Shown here piece by piece: positions 8,473-17,260 of a stretch of DNA of 64,000 bases. Position numbers and translations under genes: made by a program. How positions within the stretch are numbered: the first letter of the stretch is position 1; the number at the start of each line of letters is the position of its first letter. The notes under the pieces are model-generated. The model did no database searches. It worked only from the letters and a program-made list of their open reading frames with translations, and was not told the origin of the DNA. Source of the DNA: Roseateles oligotrophus (GTDB taxonomy: Bacteria; Pseudomonadota; Gammaproteobacteria; Burkholderiales; Burkholderiaceae_C); NCBI RefSeq assembly GCF_014204525.1, contig NZ_JACHLP010000003.1:481270-545269 (forward strand), given 5' to 3'.

Positions 8473-9101
8473 GTGAAGCCCTGACGACCCCGCCCGCCAT
8501 GATCCCTTGCGAGGAGATCGCCGCCCACCCCGACTTCAGGCCCTTGCTGAGCATCGAAGGCATCGCCATCGATCTGCGCTACGCCACACCGGACAACTTC
8601 GTCAGCCGCAATGTCTACGGCGGCCTGGACTGCGCCTGGTTGCGCCACGAGGCCGCGGCCGCGCTGCAGCAAGCCGCCCACTGGCTGGGCCGCCAGCGCC
8701 CCGGCTACCGCATCGCCGTGCTGGACGCGCTGCGCCCGCAGCGGGTGCAGGAACAGCTGTGGCAGGAGCTGCAGGGCACGCCGCTGACGCTGTATCTGGC
8801 CGAGCCCCAGCGCGGGTCCATCCACTCCTGGGGCATGGCCCTGGATGTGACCCTGCTGGACCCGCAAGGCCGCGAGCTCGATATGGGCTCGGGCTTCGAC
8901 GAGATGAGCCTGATCTCGCACACCGATCACGAGGCCGAGCACCTGGCCCTGGGCCTGCTCAAGCCCGCCCATCTGATCGAACGCGGCTGGTTGCGCGCGG
9001 CCATGCGGCAGGCCGGCTTCCAGACCATCAACACCGAGTGGTGGCATTTCGATTTTGGTGATCGCATCCAGGTACGCCGGGATCTGCCCCGCGTCTTGTG
9101 A
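8469..9101 (+). CDS. ddpX: D-alanyl-D-alanine dipeptidase, VanX/DdpX family (peptidase M15D)
   Basis: The zinc dipeptidase cleaves D-Ala-D-Ala. The M15D signature is complete: DALRP with R89, the SIHSWGMALD motif with zinc ligands H119 and D126, and EWWHFDF with catalytic E190 and ligand H193. At 210 residues it matches VanX/DdpX. There is no signal peptide, so it should act in the cytoplasm on imported dipeptide. The start is taken as GTG 8469, whose codon overlaps the LysR stop (translational coupling); ATG 8499 is an alternative. No vanH or vanA ligase lies nearby, so this looks like nutrient use of D-Ala-D-Ala rather than glycopeptide resistance. Confidence 0.9.
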   Translation: MSEALTTPPAMIPCEEIAAHPDFRPLLSIEGIAIDLRYATPDNFVSRNVYGGLDCAWLRHEAAAALQQAAHWLGRQRPGYRIAVLDALRPQRVQEQLWQELQGTPLTLYLAEPQRGSIHSWGMALDVTLLDPQGRELDMGSGFDEMSLISHTDHEAEHLALGLLKPAHLIERGWLRAAMRQAGFQTINTEWWHFDFGDRIQVRRDLPRVL

Positions 9102-9141
9102 AACAGCGGCCGGCCAAAGAGCGCAACGGCCGCCCCCTATC

Positions 9142-9160
9142 TTGACAGTCCGTCTTGTCA
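9142..9160 (+). promoter_or_regulatory. Dyad TGACA-N8-TGTCA overlapping a TTGACA box
   Basis: A consensus -35 hexamer TTGACA lies at 9142-9147, and TGACA (9143-9147) is mirrored by TGTCA (9156-9160). This is about 100 bases upstream of the decarboxylase gene. I see no good -10 box at 17 bases, so the promoter call is weak; the dyad may be an operator. Confidence 0.25.
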
Positions 9161-9260
9161 TCTTGAGCTGCTAGTCTGCGAGCAAACCCTGGCCCGGTGT
9201 GCAGCAGGAGCATGGTGCTCCAACCCACGCCGGTGAGCGCTGGGTCCCTGGGAGGCGGTC

Positions 9261-11549
9261 ATGACTCACGGTACTCTGATGGTCGAGATGCGGGCGCTGT
9301 TGATCAGCGATGAATTGGGCGCCAATTCAGCCCTTGGTCGTAGCCTGCAGTCCCTCAGCAAGGCCTTGAGCGAGCGCGACATCGTCGTGCTGGAGGCCAA
9401 CACGGCCGAGGACGCCAAGGCCTTGATCAGCGCCGACCCTGGCATCCAATGCATGCTGCTGAGCTGGAATATGAGCCAGGGCGCAGACGCCCACAGCAGC
9501 GCGCAGGAGATCCTGCAACTCATCCGCTCACGCAACAGCCATGTGCCGGTGGTGTTGATGGCGGGCCAGGATGGCCAGCAGCTGAACGCGCAGACCATGC
9601 GCCAGATCGACGAGCTGATCTGGTTTCTGGAAGACACCACGGCCTTCATCGCCGGCCGCGTGCTGGCCGCCATCGAGCGCTACCGGGCCGCCATCGCACC
9701 GCCCTTCACCCGCGCCCTGATCGACTTTGCGCGCAAATACGAATACTCCTGGCACACGCCCGGCCACGCCGGCGGCACGGCATTCCTGAAGTCGCCGGTG
9801 GGGGCGGCCTTCCACGACTATTTTGGCGAGAACCTGCTGCGTTCCGACCTGTCGATCTCGGTCGGCGAACTGGGCTCCCTGCTGGACCATAGCGGCCCCA
9901 TCGGCGAGAGCGAAAAATACTGCGCCAAGATCTTCGGCGGCGACCGCGCCTACACGGTGACCAATGGCTCGTCCATGTCCAACCGGGTCATCATGATGGC
10001 CTCGGTGACCCGCGGCGACTATGCCTTGTGCGACCGCAATGCCCACAAGTCCACCGAGCAGGCCCTGACCATGACCGGCGTGGTGCCCACCTATTTGCGG
10101 CCCTCGCGCAACCATCTGGGCATCATCGGCCCCATCCACGCACAGACGCTCGGCGCAGAGGCGGTACAGGCCGCCATCCAGGCCAACCCCCTGGCCCAGG
10201 ACAAGTCCCGCAAGGCCATCCACGCCATCGTCACCAACTCGACCTATGACGGCCTGATCTATAAGGTGCCCCGCGTCGTGGAGCTGCTGGACAAGAGCGT
10301 GGACCGCATCCATTTCGATGAGGCCTGGTATGGCTATGCGCGCTTCAACCCGCTCTACCGCGACCGCTTCGGCATGTATGGCGAGGCGCGCGACTACCCG
10401 CGCGACAAGCCCACCATCTTCACCACCACCTCTACCCACAAGCTGCTGGCGGCCCTGTCACAGTCCTCCTTGATCAATGTGCGTGATGGCCGCAACCCAG
10501 TGCCGCATGCGCGTTTCAACGAGTCCTACATGATGCATGCCTCGACCTCGCCGCTGTACGCCATCATCGCGTCCAACGAGGTCTCGGCCGCCATGATGAG
10601 CGGCGTGGGCGGCGTGACCATGACGCAGCAGTCAATCCAGGAAGCCGTCAACTTCCGCAAGGCCTTGTGGCGCTTGCGCCGCGACGCGCAACGCGCGGGC
10701 GACTGGTTCTTCAGCACCTGGAATGCCGACACGGTCATCGACCCGGCCAGCGGCAAAAGCATGGCCTTCGAGGACGCGCCGACCGAGTTGCTGGTCAGCG
10801 AGCCCAGCTGCTGGGTGCTGCACCCCGGCCAGGCCTGGCATGGCTTTGCCGACATCGAAGCCGACTACTGCATGCTGGACCCGATCAAGGTCTCCATCGT
10901 CTCGCCCGGCGTCGCGGAAGACGGCTCTTTCGAGGCCAGCGGCATCCCCGCCATGCTGGTGACGGCCTTTCTGAGCCAGCGCGGCATCCAGGTCGAGAAG
11001 ACCACCGACTTCACCATCCTGGTGCTGTTCTCGCTGGGCGTGACCCGCGGCAAGTTCGGCACCCTGGTCAACGCCTTGCTGCGCTTCAAGGAAGCCTACG
11101 ACGCCAACACCCCGGTCGCCGAGGTGCTTTACGCACCGGGTGAGGCCGTGCCCGAGGCCTATCTGGCAATGGGCTTGAAGGACCTGGCCGCCGCCATGTT
11201 CGAGCAGATGCGCAGCAGCGACATCCTGCGTCTGCAGGCCCTGGCCTTCTCCTCCCTGCCGGTGCCGGTGATGACGCCGGCCGATGCCTATGCCAAGCTG
11301 GTGCACGACGAGATCGAGGAAGTGGCGGTGGACGAACTGGCCGGCCGGGTGCTGGCCAATGCCATCGTGCCCTACCCACCCGGCATCCCCATGCTGATGC
11401 CAGGCGAGGCGGCCGGCGCGGCGGACGGGCCCTTCATCGGCTATCTGCGCGGCCTGCAGGACTGGGGCGAGCGCTTCCCCGGCTTCGGCCGCGACACCCA
11501 CGGTGTGGAAATGAAGAACGGGCGCTATTTCGTTCAATGCCTGAAGTGA
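9261..11549 (+). CDS. Ornithine/lysine/arginine decarboxylase, class I, PLP-dependent
   Basis: The 762-residue enzyme has the three-part layout of large bacterial amino-acid decarboxylases: an N-terminal CheY-like wing domain (about 1-140), a PLP core opening with YSWHTPGHAGGTAF, and a C-terminal domain. The PLP lysine is K394 in TSTHKLLAALSQ; HFDEAWYGYARF holds the PLP-nitrogen aspartate. The product is a polyamine plus CO2. Length is closest to biodegradative arginine decarboxylase, but the adjacent gene encodes a PotE-like putrescine/ornithine antiporter, which favours ornithine; lysine is also possible. GGGAGG lies 6 bases before the ATG. With PotE it would form an acid-consuming or putrescine-exporting pair. 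Confidence 0.9.
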   Translation: MTHGTLMVEMRALLISDELGANSALGRSLQSLSKALSERDIVVLEANTAEDAKALISADPGIQCMLLSWNMSQGADAHSSAQEILQLIRSRNSHVPVVLMAGQDGQQLNAQTMRQIDELIWFLEDTTAFIAGRVLAAIERYRAAIAPPFTRALIDFARKYEYSWHTPGHAGGTAFLKSPVGAAFHDYFGENLLRSDLSISVGELGSLLDHSGPIGESEKYCAKIFGGDRAYTVTNGSSMSNRVIMMASVTRGDYALCDRNAHKSTEQALTMTGVVPTYLRPSRNHLGIIGPIHAQTLGAEAVQAAIQANPLAQDKSRKAIHAIVTNSTYDGLIYKVPRVVELLDKSVDRIHFDEAWYGYARFNPLYRDRFGMYGEARDYPRDKPTIFTTTSTHKLLAALSQSSLINVRDGRNPVPHARFNESYMMHASTSPLYAIIASNEVSAAMMSGVGGVTMTQQSIQEAVNFRKALWRLRRDAQRAGDWFFSTWNADTVIDPASGKSMAFEDAPTELLVSEPSCWVLHPGQAWHGFADIEADYCMLDPIKVSIVSPGVAEDGSFEASGIPAMLVTAFLSQRGIQVEKTTDFTILVLFSLGVTRGKFGTLVNALLRFKEAYDANTPVAEVLYAPGEAVPEAYLAMGLKDLAAAMFEQMRSSDILRLQALAFSSLPVPVMTPADAYAKLVHDEIEEVAVDELAGRVLANAIVPYPPGIPMLMPGEAAGAADGPFIGYLRGLQDWGERFPGFGRDTHGVEMKNGRYFVQCLK

Positions 11550-11583
11550 TCGCTCCTTAATCTCCCCCGCAAAGGAGGCCGCC

Positions 11584-12924
11584 ATGGCTGACTCCAGCAA
11601 GAAGATGAGCCTGATGGGCCTGACGACCCTGGTGGCCGTCAATATGATGGGCTCCGGCATCATCATGCTGCCGGCCAATATGGCGCAGATCGGCGCGGTG
11701 TCCCTGCTGTCCTGGGGCATCACGGCCCTGGGCTCCATGGCCATCGCCTACAGCTTCGCGCAATGCGGCCTGTTCTGCGCCCGCTCGGGCGGCATGTCGG
11801 CCTATACCGAGGAAGCGCATGGCCGCTCCGGCTTCTTCATGGCCTCCTTCCTCTACTACCTCTCGCTGGCCATCGGCAATGTGGCCATCGCCATCTCGGC
11901 GGTGGGCTATATCACCCCCTTCATCCCCTGGCTGGGCACCGGCGCCACGCCGCTCTTCATCGGCGTCGTGGCCTTGCTATGGCTGACCACGGTGGCCAAT
12001 TTCGGCGGGCCCCGGCTGACCGGCAAGATCGGCGCCATCACCGTCTGGGGCGTCATCATCCCGGTGGCCGGCCTGTCCCTGATCGGCTGGTTCTGGTTCA
12101 AGTCCGCCATCTTCGCCGCGGCCTGGAATCCGCAGGGCGCGCCCCTGGGCGAGGCGATCTCATCCAGCATCCCGCTGACGCTGTGGGCCTTTCTGGGCAT
12201 GGAGTCGGCGGCCGCCAACTCCGACGCGGTGGAGGACCCCAAGCGCAATGTGCCCCTGGCCTGCCTGTTCGGCACCGGCGGCGCGGCCGTGGTCTATATC
12301 CTGTCCACCACGGTGATCCAGGGCATCGTGCCCAATGCCGAGCTGGCACATTCCTCCGCGCCTTTTGCCCTGGTCTACGCCACCATGTTCAGCCCCATGG
12401 TGGGCAATGTGATCCTGTTCCTGGCGGTGGCGGCCTGTGTGGGCTCCTTGCTGGGCTGGCAGTTCACGCTCAGCCAGGTCTCCAAGGCGGCGGCCGATCA
12501 GCGCATGTTCCCGGCCTTCTTCTCCCGCGTCACCGCCGCCGAGGCGCCCGTCATCGGCATGCTGGTGGCCTGCGTGATCCAGACGCTGATGGCCATGTCC
12601 ACCATGTCGCCCGACGCGGCCGCGCAATTCGGCAAGCTGGTCAATCTGGCCGCCGTCACCAATGTGATCCCCTACATCACCTCGCTATCGGCCCTGATGA
12701 TCATCATGCACAAGGCCAGGGTCGAGCCCGGCCTGTTCAAACGCAATGTGGCGGCCCTGCTGGTCGCCATGGCCTATAGCTTTTATGCCCTCTACGCCTC
12801 GGGCAAGGACGCCGTCTTCGGCGGCATGATGGTGATGGCCGTGGGCTATCTGATCTACGGCTTCATCGCCCATCGTTTTCTGGGCGGCGACGCCGGCTCG
12901 GCCCCGGCACAGGGCAAGGCCTGA
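11584..12924 (+). CDS. potE: Putrescine-ornithine antiporter PotE
   Basis: This is a 446-residue, twelve-helix APC-family transporter. The N-terminus (LVAVNMMGSGIIMLPANMA) and the segments TVANFGGPRLTGKIGAITVW, TLWAFLGMESAAANSDAVE and GSLLGWQFTLSQV match E. coli PotE closely from memory. PotE exchanges cytoplasmic putrescine for external ornithine; CadB (lysine/cadaverine) is the nearest alternative. AAAGGAGG sits 5 bases upstream of the ATG, and the gene lies 34 bases after the decarboxylase gene, so the two are surely co-transcribed. A binding-protein gene follows 14 bases later. Confidence 0.9.
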   Translation: MADSSKKMSLMGLTTLVAVNMMGSGIIMLPANMAQIGAVSLLSWGITALGSMAIAYSFAQCGLFCARSGGMSAYTEEAHGRSGFFMASFLYYLSLAIGNVAIAISAVGYITPFIPWLGTGATPLFIGVVALLWLTTVANFGGPRLTGKIGAITVWGVIIPVAGLSLIGWFWFKSAIFAAAWNPQGAPLGEAISSSIPLTLWAFLGMESAAANSDAVEDPKRNVPLACLFGTGGAAVVYILSTTVIQGIVPNAELAHSSAPFALVYATMFSPMVGNVILFLAVAACVGSLLGWQFTLSQVSKAAADQRMFPAFFSRVTAAEAPVIGMLVACVIQTLMAMSTMSPDAAAQFGKLVNLAAVTNVIPYITSLSALMIIMHKARVEPGLFKRNVAALLVAMAYSFYALYASGKDAVFGGMMVMAVGYLIYGFIAHRFLGGDAGSAPAQGKA

Positions 12925-12938
12925 GGGAGGACAAGACA

Positions 12939-13853
12939 ATGGCTAACTCGCAAACAACTCGGCGCCTGCTGCTCACCCTGGGCCTGCTCAGCGGTCTGGC
13001 CCTGCCCGGCCTCGCCAGCGCCCAGACCCTGGCCCGCGTGGCCAAGACGGGCCAGATCAATCTGGGCTTTATCGACGATGTGGCCCCCATGTCCAGCCGC
13101 AACAGCCAAGGCCAGGTGCAGGGCTATGGCGCCGAGCTATGCCAACCGATTGCCGCGGCCGTCAAGGCCAAGCTCAATCTGGCGACGCTGAACGTCCACT
13201 TTGTGGCGGTGAATGCCGAGGAGGCGATAGCCAGGATCGCCACGGGCAATATCGATCTGCTGTGCACGGCCACGGCCGAAACCCTCAAGCGCCGCGAGCA
13301 GCTGTCCTACTCCATCCCCGTGCTCAACGGCGGTGTGGGCGTGCTGATACGCCGGGATGCCCCCCGCGCGCTGAGCGAGTTCTTGCAGGGCAAGGTAGCC
13401 GCAACGGGTCCGCTCTGGCGTGGCAGCCTCAATGGCGGCCGGACCCACTACACCTATGCCGTGCGCGACGCCAGCCTGGCCGAGGAATGGGCCAAGGCCC
13501 AGACCCGCCGCCTGGGTGCGACGGTGCGCACCGTACTCGTGAACGAGGACGCCAAGGGCGTGCAGCTGCTGCGCAGCAAACAGGCCGACGCCTTTGTGGG
13601 CGAACGCGTCCTGCTGGAGCAGTATCTGAGCCGCAACAAGCTGGACGGCGAGTTGCTGCTGGTCAAGCGCAGCTTCAACACCGAGCTGCTGGCCCTGGCC
13701 CTGGCCCGCAACGACGACGACTTCCGCCTGCTGGTGGACGGCACGCTGAGCAAGCTCTACCAAAGCCCGGAATTCCCGGCCCTCTACGCGCGCTATTTCG
13801 GCCCCATGGATGCGGCGACCCAGGCCTTGTTCCAGGGCTGGGTCCGACCCTGA
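12939..13853 (+). CDS. Amino-acid-type periplasmic substrate-binding protein (family 3)
   Basis: The 304-residue protein has a signal peptide ending near ALPGLASA-Q and the family-3 binding fold: INLGFIDDVAPMSS, GYGAELCQPIAAAV, then the hinge region AIARIATGNIDLLCTATAET and SYSIPVLNGGVGVLIRR. Relatives in GltI-type systems bind glutamate, aspartate or other polar amino acids. GGGAGG precedes the ATG and the gene starts 14 bases after potE, so it belongs to the decarboxylase-potE unit. No membrane or ATPase subunits lie beside it, which makes it an orphan binding protein that may feed an amino acid to a transporter encoded elsewhere or act as a sensor. Confidence 0.85.
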   Translation: MANSQTTRRLLLTLGLLSGLALPGLASAQTLARVAKTGQINLGFIDDVAPMSSRNSQGQVQGYGAELCQPIAAAVKAKLNLATLNVHFVAVNAEEAIARIATGNIDLLCTATAETLKRREQLSYSIPVLNGGVGVLIRRDAPRALSEFLQGKVAATGPLWRGSLNGGRTHYTYAVRDASLAEEWAKAQTRRLGATVRTVLVNEDAKGVQLLRSKQADAFVGERVLLEQYLSRNKLDGELLLVKRSFNTELLALALARNDDDFRLLVDGTLSKLYQSPEFPALYARYFGPMDAATQALFQGWVRP

Positions 13854-13932
13854 ATCGGAGGCCGGTGAGAGGCAGTAAAGTGGCTCGCCATGTCTCCAAA
13901 CAGGCCGCTGAAGCGGCCCTGACGCCGCCACC

Positions 13933-14997
13933 ATGCCCAAGAGCTCTCGCCGCGCCTTCGCCGCCCAGTCCCTCGCCGCCGTGATCGGCGGCGCCACCGC
14001 CACGCTTGGCCATGCAGCCCCCGCAGCTCGCCAGACGCGCCTGCCCCTGCTGCGGCCCAAGCGTCTGCAGCCCGGCGACACCCTGGGCCTGATCGCCCCC
14101 AGCCACGCCTTCTTCGAGCGCGAGCCTTTTGCGCTGGCCATCGAGAGCTTGCAAGCCCTGGGCTTCAAGGTCAAGGAAGGCCAGCATCTGCGCGCTCGTT
14201 ACGGCCAATTCGCCGGCAGCGATGCGCAGCGCGCCGCCGACGTCAACGCCTTCTTTGCCGACGACAGCGTGGCCGGCATCCTGGCCCTGCGCGGCGGCTC
14301 GGGCTGCAACCGCATCGTCGACAAGCTGGACTACGGCCTGATCCGCGCCAAGCCCAAATTCTTCGGCGGCTTTTCCGACTTAACGTCGCTGACCAATGCC
14401 ATGCAGGCGCAGACCGGCCTGATCACCTTCCACAGCCCCATGGCCAGCTCGGAGTGGAACGAGTACAGCCTGAGCAGCTTCCGCGCCGTGGTGATGGAGG
14501 CCCAGGCCGCGCTGCTGCGCAACCCGCCGCCGGAGCGGGGCGACAACCTCATTGCCAAGCAGGACCGCATCTGGACCCTGCGCGGCGGCCGCGCCCGCGG
14601 CCCCCTGGTGGGCGGAAATCTCAGCGTGCTGGCCTCGCTGGCGGGCTCGGCCTATTTCCCCGACTGCCGCGGCGCCGTGCTGTTTCTGGAGGATGTGAAC
14701 GAGCCCATCTACAAGCTGGACAGCTGCCTCTCCACCCTGCGCCTAGCCGGCGCGCTCGACCAGCTGGCCGGCGTGGCCCTGGGCGCCTTCAGCAAATGCG
14801 AGCCTGGCGAGGGTTATGGCTCGCTGACCTTGGACGAGGTCTTCGACGACTTCTTCGTCAAGCCGCTCAAGATCCCCGTCTACCGCGGCGCCAGCTTCGG
14901 CCATATCCGCCGCAAGATGACCTTGCCCGTGGGTGCCGTGGTCGAGATTGATGCGGATGCGGGCAGCTTGCAGCTGCTGGAAGCGGCGGTTCTGTAG
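13933..14997 (+). CDS. LD-carboxypeptidase, S66 family (LdcA/MccF-like), exported
   Basis: The 354-residue protein begins with a twin-arginine-like leader (SSRRAFAAQSLAAVIGGATA), so Tat export is likely though not certain. The S66 catalytic layout is complete: nucleophile S148 in GGFSDLTSL, the glutamate in LFLEDVNEP and the histidine in GASFGHIRRK. The GDTLGLIAPSH opening is also typical. Classical LdcA is cytoplasmic and removes terminal D-Ala from recycled muropeptides; an exported form would act on periplasmic wall peptides. A MccF-type peptide-nucleotide hydrolase is the alternative. It follows the binding-protein gene by 79 bases on the same strand. Confidence 0.87.
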   Translation: MPKSSRRAFAAQSLAAVIGGATATLGHAAPAARQTRLPLLRPKRLQPGDTLGLIAPSHAFFEREPFALAIESLQALGFKVKEGQHLRARYGQFAGSDAQRAADVNAFFADDSVAGILALRGGSGCNRIVDKLDYGLIRAKPKFFGGFSDLTSLTNAMQAQTGLITFHSPMASSEWNEYSLSSFRAVVMEAQAALLRNPPPERGDNLIAKQDRIWTLRGGRARGPLVGGNLSVLASLAGSAYFPDCRGAVLFLEDVNEPIYKLDSCLSTLRLAGALDQLAGVALGAFSKCEPGEGYGSLTLDEVFDDFFVKPLKIPVYRGASFGHIRRKMTLPVGAVVEIDADAGSLQLLEAAVL

Positions 14998-15016
14998 GGC
15001 GGGTCACGACCCGCCC
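14997..15016 (+). terminator. GC-rich hairpin at the end of the LD-carboxypeptidase gene
   Basis: GGGCGGGT (14997-15004) pairs perfectly with ACCCGCCC (15009-15016) around a 4-base loop and starts on the last base of the stop codon. There is no T run, so it is a possible attenuator or transcript-end stabiliser rather than a proven terminator. Confidence 0.3.
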
Positions 15017-15048
15017 GCCGCGCCGACTTCGTCAGGAAAGGAAGAACC

Positions 15049-15492
15049 ATGCCATCCACCTTCGAAACCAGCCGCGATCTCCCGCACGCCCCATCCGAAG
15101 TCTTCGCCGCCTTCGCCGCCCCCGAACGTCTGGCTCGCTGGTGGGGCCCGGCCGGCTTTCGCAACAGCTTCGAGGTCTGCGAGTTCAGGCCCGGTGGGCC
15201 ATGGCGCTTCACCATGCATGGGCCGGACGGCAGCGACTACCCCAACGAAGCGCGCTTCGAGGAAATCGTGCGCGAGCGCAAGATCGTGATCCGCCACACC
15301 TGCGCGCCCCTGTTCACGCTCGGCATTGTGCTAACGCCCATCTCCACGGGCACACGCCTGCTGTGGTCACAGGTCTTTGACGATGCCGCCTTTGCCGAGG
15401 CCGTGCGCCACATCGTGCTGCCGGCCAATGAGCAGAACCTGGACCGTTTGACGACGGAGCTGCGTACCCCCGGTCCAATCACTGCCGGCTGA
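15049..15492 (+). CDS. SRPBCC-fold protein, AHSA1 (activator of Hsp90 ATPase-like) family
   Basis: The 147-residue protein has the AHSA1 pattern: TSRDLPHAPSEVFAAFAAPE, the tryptophan-rich LARWWGPAGF, then FRPGGPWRFTMHGPDG and EARFEEIVRERKIV. The fold forms a hydrophobic pocket; functions across the family range from ligand binding to stress response, and this one cannot be assigned. GGAAAGGAAG precedes the ATG at 15049. Its 3' end overlaps the convergent dacB gene by 14 bases. Confidence 0.88.
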   Translation: MPSTFETSRDLPHAPSEVFAAFAAPERLARWWGPAGFRNSFEVCEFRPGGPWRFTMHGPDGSDYPNEARFEEIVRERKIVIRHTCAPLFTLGIVLTPISTGTRLLWSQVFDDAAFAEAVRHIVLPANEQNLDRLTTELRTPGPITAG

Positions 15493-16960
15493 TCCACTCC
15501 ACCGCTGCGTCCAGCACCGGCCGGCCTTTGGCTGGGGCTTGTTCATCGTTGAGGATGGCGACCAGCACCCAGGGCTGCTTGCGGCTGTCCTGCACATAAC
15601 CGGCCAGGGCGACGACATTGCGCAGGGTGCCGGTCTTCAGCCGCGCCCGCCCCTCGGCCGGGCCACCCTTGAGGCGGCGGCTCAGCGTGCCGTCCACCCC
15701 CGCGATGGGCAGGCTGTCCAGCAGCTCGGGGGCTTGGGCGGAGTCCCAGGCCAGGGCCAGCAGCGCGGCCAGCTGGGCGGGCTTGATGCGCTCAGTGCGC
15801 GAGAGGCCGGAGCCGTTGTCCAGCAGCAAGCCCTGAGCGTCCAGGCCTTTCTCGCTGAACCAGGCCTGCACCAGGCGGGCGGCGGCGGCTTGCGTTTCCT
15901 CCTCGGGCGCGGCCACCGTGCTGCCCAGCTTCAGAAAGACCAGGCGGGTCAGGGCGTTGTCGGAGCGCTTCATCCCCCCCCGCATCACCTCGGCCAGGGG
16001 CCGGCCCAGATGGCTGGCCACGACGCGGGCGCCGGCCGGGGTGGCGGCTTCCAGGCCGGGGCCGGCCAGCGTGCCGCCCAGCTCCCGCCAGATCTGGCTG
16101 ACGGCCTGCACGGCCAACCACTGGCGGTCGAGCAGGTTCAGGGCCTGGTTCTGGCGACAGTCGCGCGGGAAGCTGCCTTGCAACTGGATCAGTTGCTCCG
16201 CACCGTCTGCTTGCAGACTGACCCGGGGCGTCAGCCAGTCATCACCCCAGTCCTTGCAGGCCTTGTCGTTCACGCCCATGGCGCGGGTATCGAAACGCAG
16301 GCCAGGCCAGGCGGGGCTGGCACGCACTTGCAGCGGGCCGCTGCCTTCGCGGGCGAGCTCGTAATTGAGCAGGCCGCCGCCCAGCATCAAGGCATCGGGA
16401 ATCAGGTTGTAGGGGAACTCGGGCGCTTCGTCGAAGGGCGGCACATTGAGATCCGGCCGGGCCGGGCGGAACAGCGTGCGATCCACCACCAGGCCGCCGC
16501 GGATCTCGCGCACGCCCTGCTCGCGCAGCTGGCGCAGCATCAGCCACAGGGCGCCCCAGTCCAGATCGGTGTCGGCGCCGCCGCGCAGATAGAGCGCGCC
16601 CGGCAGCACATCGCCTTGCAAGGCCGTGTCGACCAAGAGATCGCTGCGGCCGCGCGAGTTGGCGCCCAGGCGGTCCAGGGCCACGATGGCCGTCACCAGC
16701 TTCATGGCCGAGCCCGGCTGCATGGGCGTCTCGGCCTGAACCCGCCAGCCGGCGCCGCGATCGGCCAGCGGGAAGGCCACCAGGCCCAGGGCCTGCTCGG
16801 GCAGCTTGACCCGCTGCAGGGCGCTGCTGAGTTCGGGCGGCAGCTCGGCCCTGGGGCCCAGCTGGGCACAGGCACTCAAGCCCAGGGCCAGGACAAAACC
16901 GGCGACCCGCGCGACACGGCGAGAAGCAGCAGTTGGAGAGCAAGTTGCGGGTGTTGGCAT
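15479..16960 (-). CDS. dacB: D-alanyl-D-alanine carboxypeptidase/endopeptidase PBP4, lipoprotein form
   Basis: The S13 peptidase trims D-Ala and cleaves crosslinks in periplasmic peptidoglycan. All three penicillin-binding motifs are present: SAMK (S84 and K87 when started at 16960), SDN in KRSDNALTR, and KTG in RLKTGTL. The protein is about 493 residues, normal for PBP4. ATG 16960 was chosen because it puts a lipoprotein signal (VLALGLSAC, cysteine about residue 31) at the N-terminus; the frame runs open further upstream but without a sensible leader. The beta-lactam target site sits in the outer or inner membrane-facing periplasm. It is convergent with and overlaps the AHSA1 gene. Confidence 0.92.
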   Translation of the reverse strand: MPTPATCSPTAASRRVARVAGFVLALGLSACAQLGPRAELPPELSSALQRVKLPEQALGLVAFPLADRGAGWRVQAETPMQPGSAMKLVTAIVALDRLGANSRGRSDLLVDTALQGDVLPGALYLRGGADTDLDWGALWLMLRQLREQGVREIRGGLVVDRTLFRPARPDLNVPPFDEAPEFPYNLIPDALMLGGGLLNYELAREGSGPLQVRASPAWPGLRFDTRAMGVNDKACKDWGDDWLTPRVSLQADGAEQLIQLQGSFPRDCRQNQALNLLDRQWLAVQAVSQIWRELGGTLAGPGLEAATPAGARVVASHLGRPLAEVMRGGMKRSDNALTRLVFLKLGSTVAAPEEETQAAAARLVQAWFSEKGLDAQGLLLDNGSGLSRTERIKPAQLAALLALAWDSAQAPELLDSLPIAGVDGTLSRRLKGGPAEGRARLKTGTLRNVVALAGYVQDSRKQPWVLVAILNDEQAPAKGRPVLDAAVEWISRQ

Positions 16961-17260
16961 GAGCCAACTGTACGGCGGCGGCCAGCCCATCACTTTGCGC
17001 ATAGCGCCCAAGGCTGCGGCCGGGCGGGCTGAGCAGCACAAGCCTTCCCCACAAGTGCCCAAGCCCCAGGCCATGGGCCCGGCCACGCTTTTCCGGCGTT
17101 TTGCGCGGGCCGACGCATCACCGCAGGTTATGCAAGAGCGACAAGCATTCATTGCGCCCGATGCAACAACTCCGGTCCCGCCCTAGTGCGGGCGGCCAGG
17201 GCTTGCCGCCATCATCGCTGCCATTGCCGCGCCCCCGCGTCCACCCCGAGGAGAAGAATC

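Noticed and set aside
8469..9101. VanX-type gene as part of a glycopeptide-resistance cluster
   Set aside because: No vanH dehydrogenase or D-Ala-D-Lac ligase gene is nearby; the binding-protein neighbour points to dipeptide use.
16961..17152. Upstream extension of the PBP4 frame
   Set aside because: The added residues hide the lipoprotein leader and look like translated non-coding DNA.
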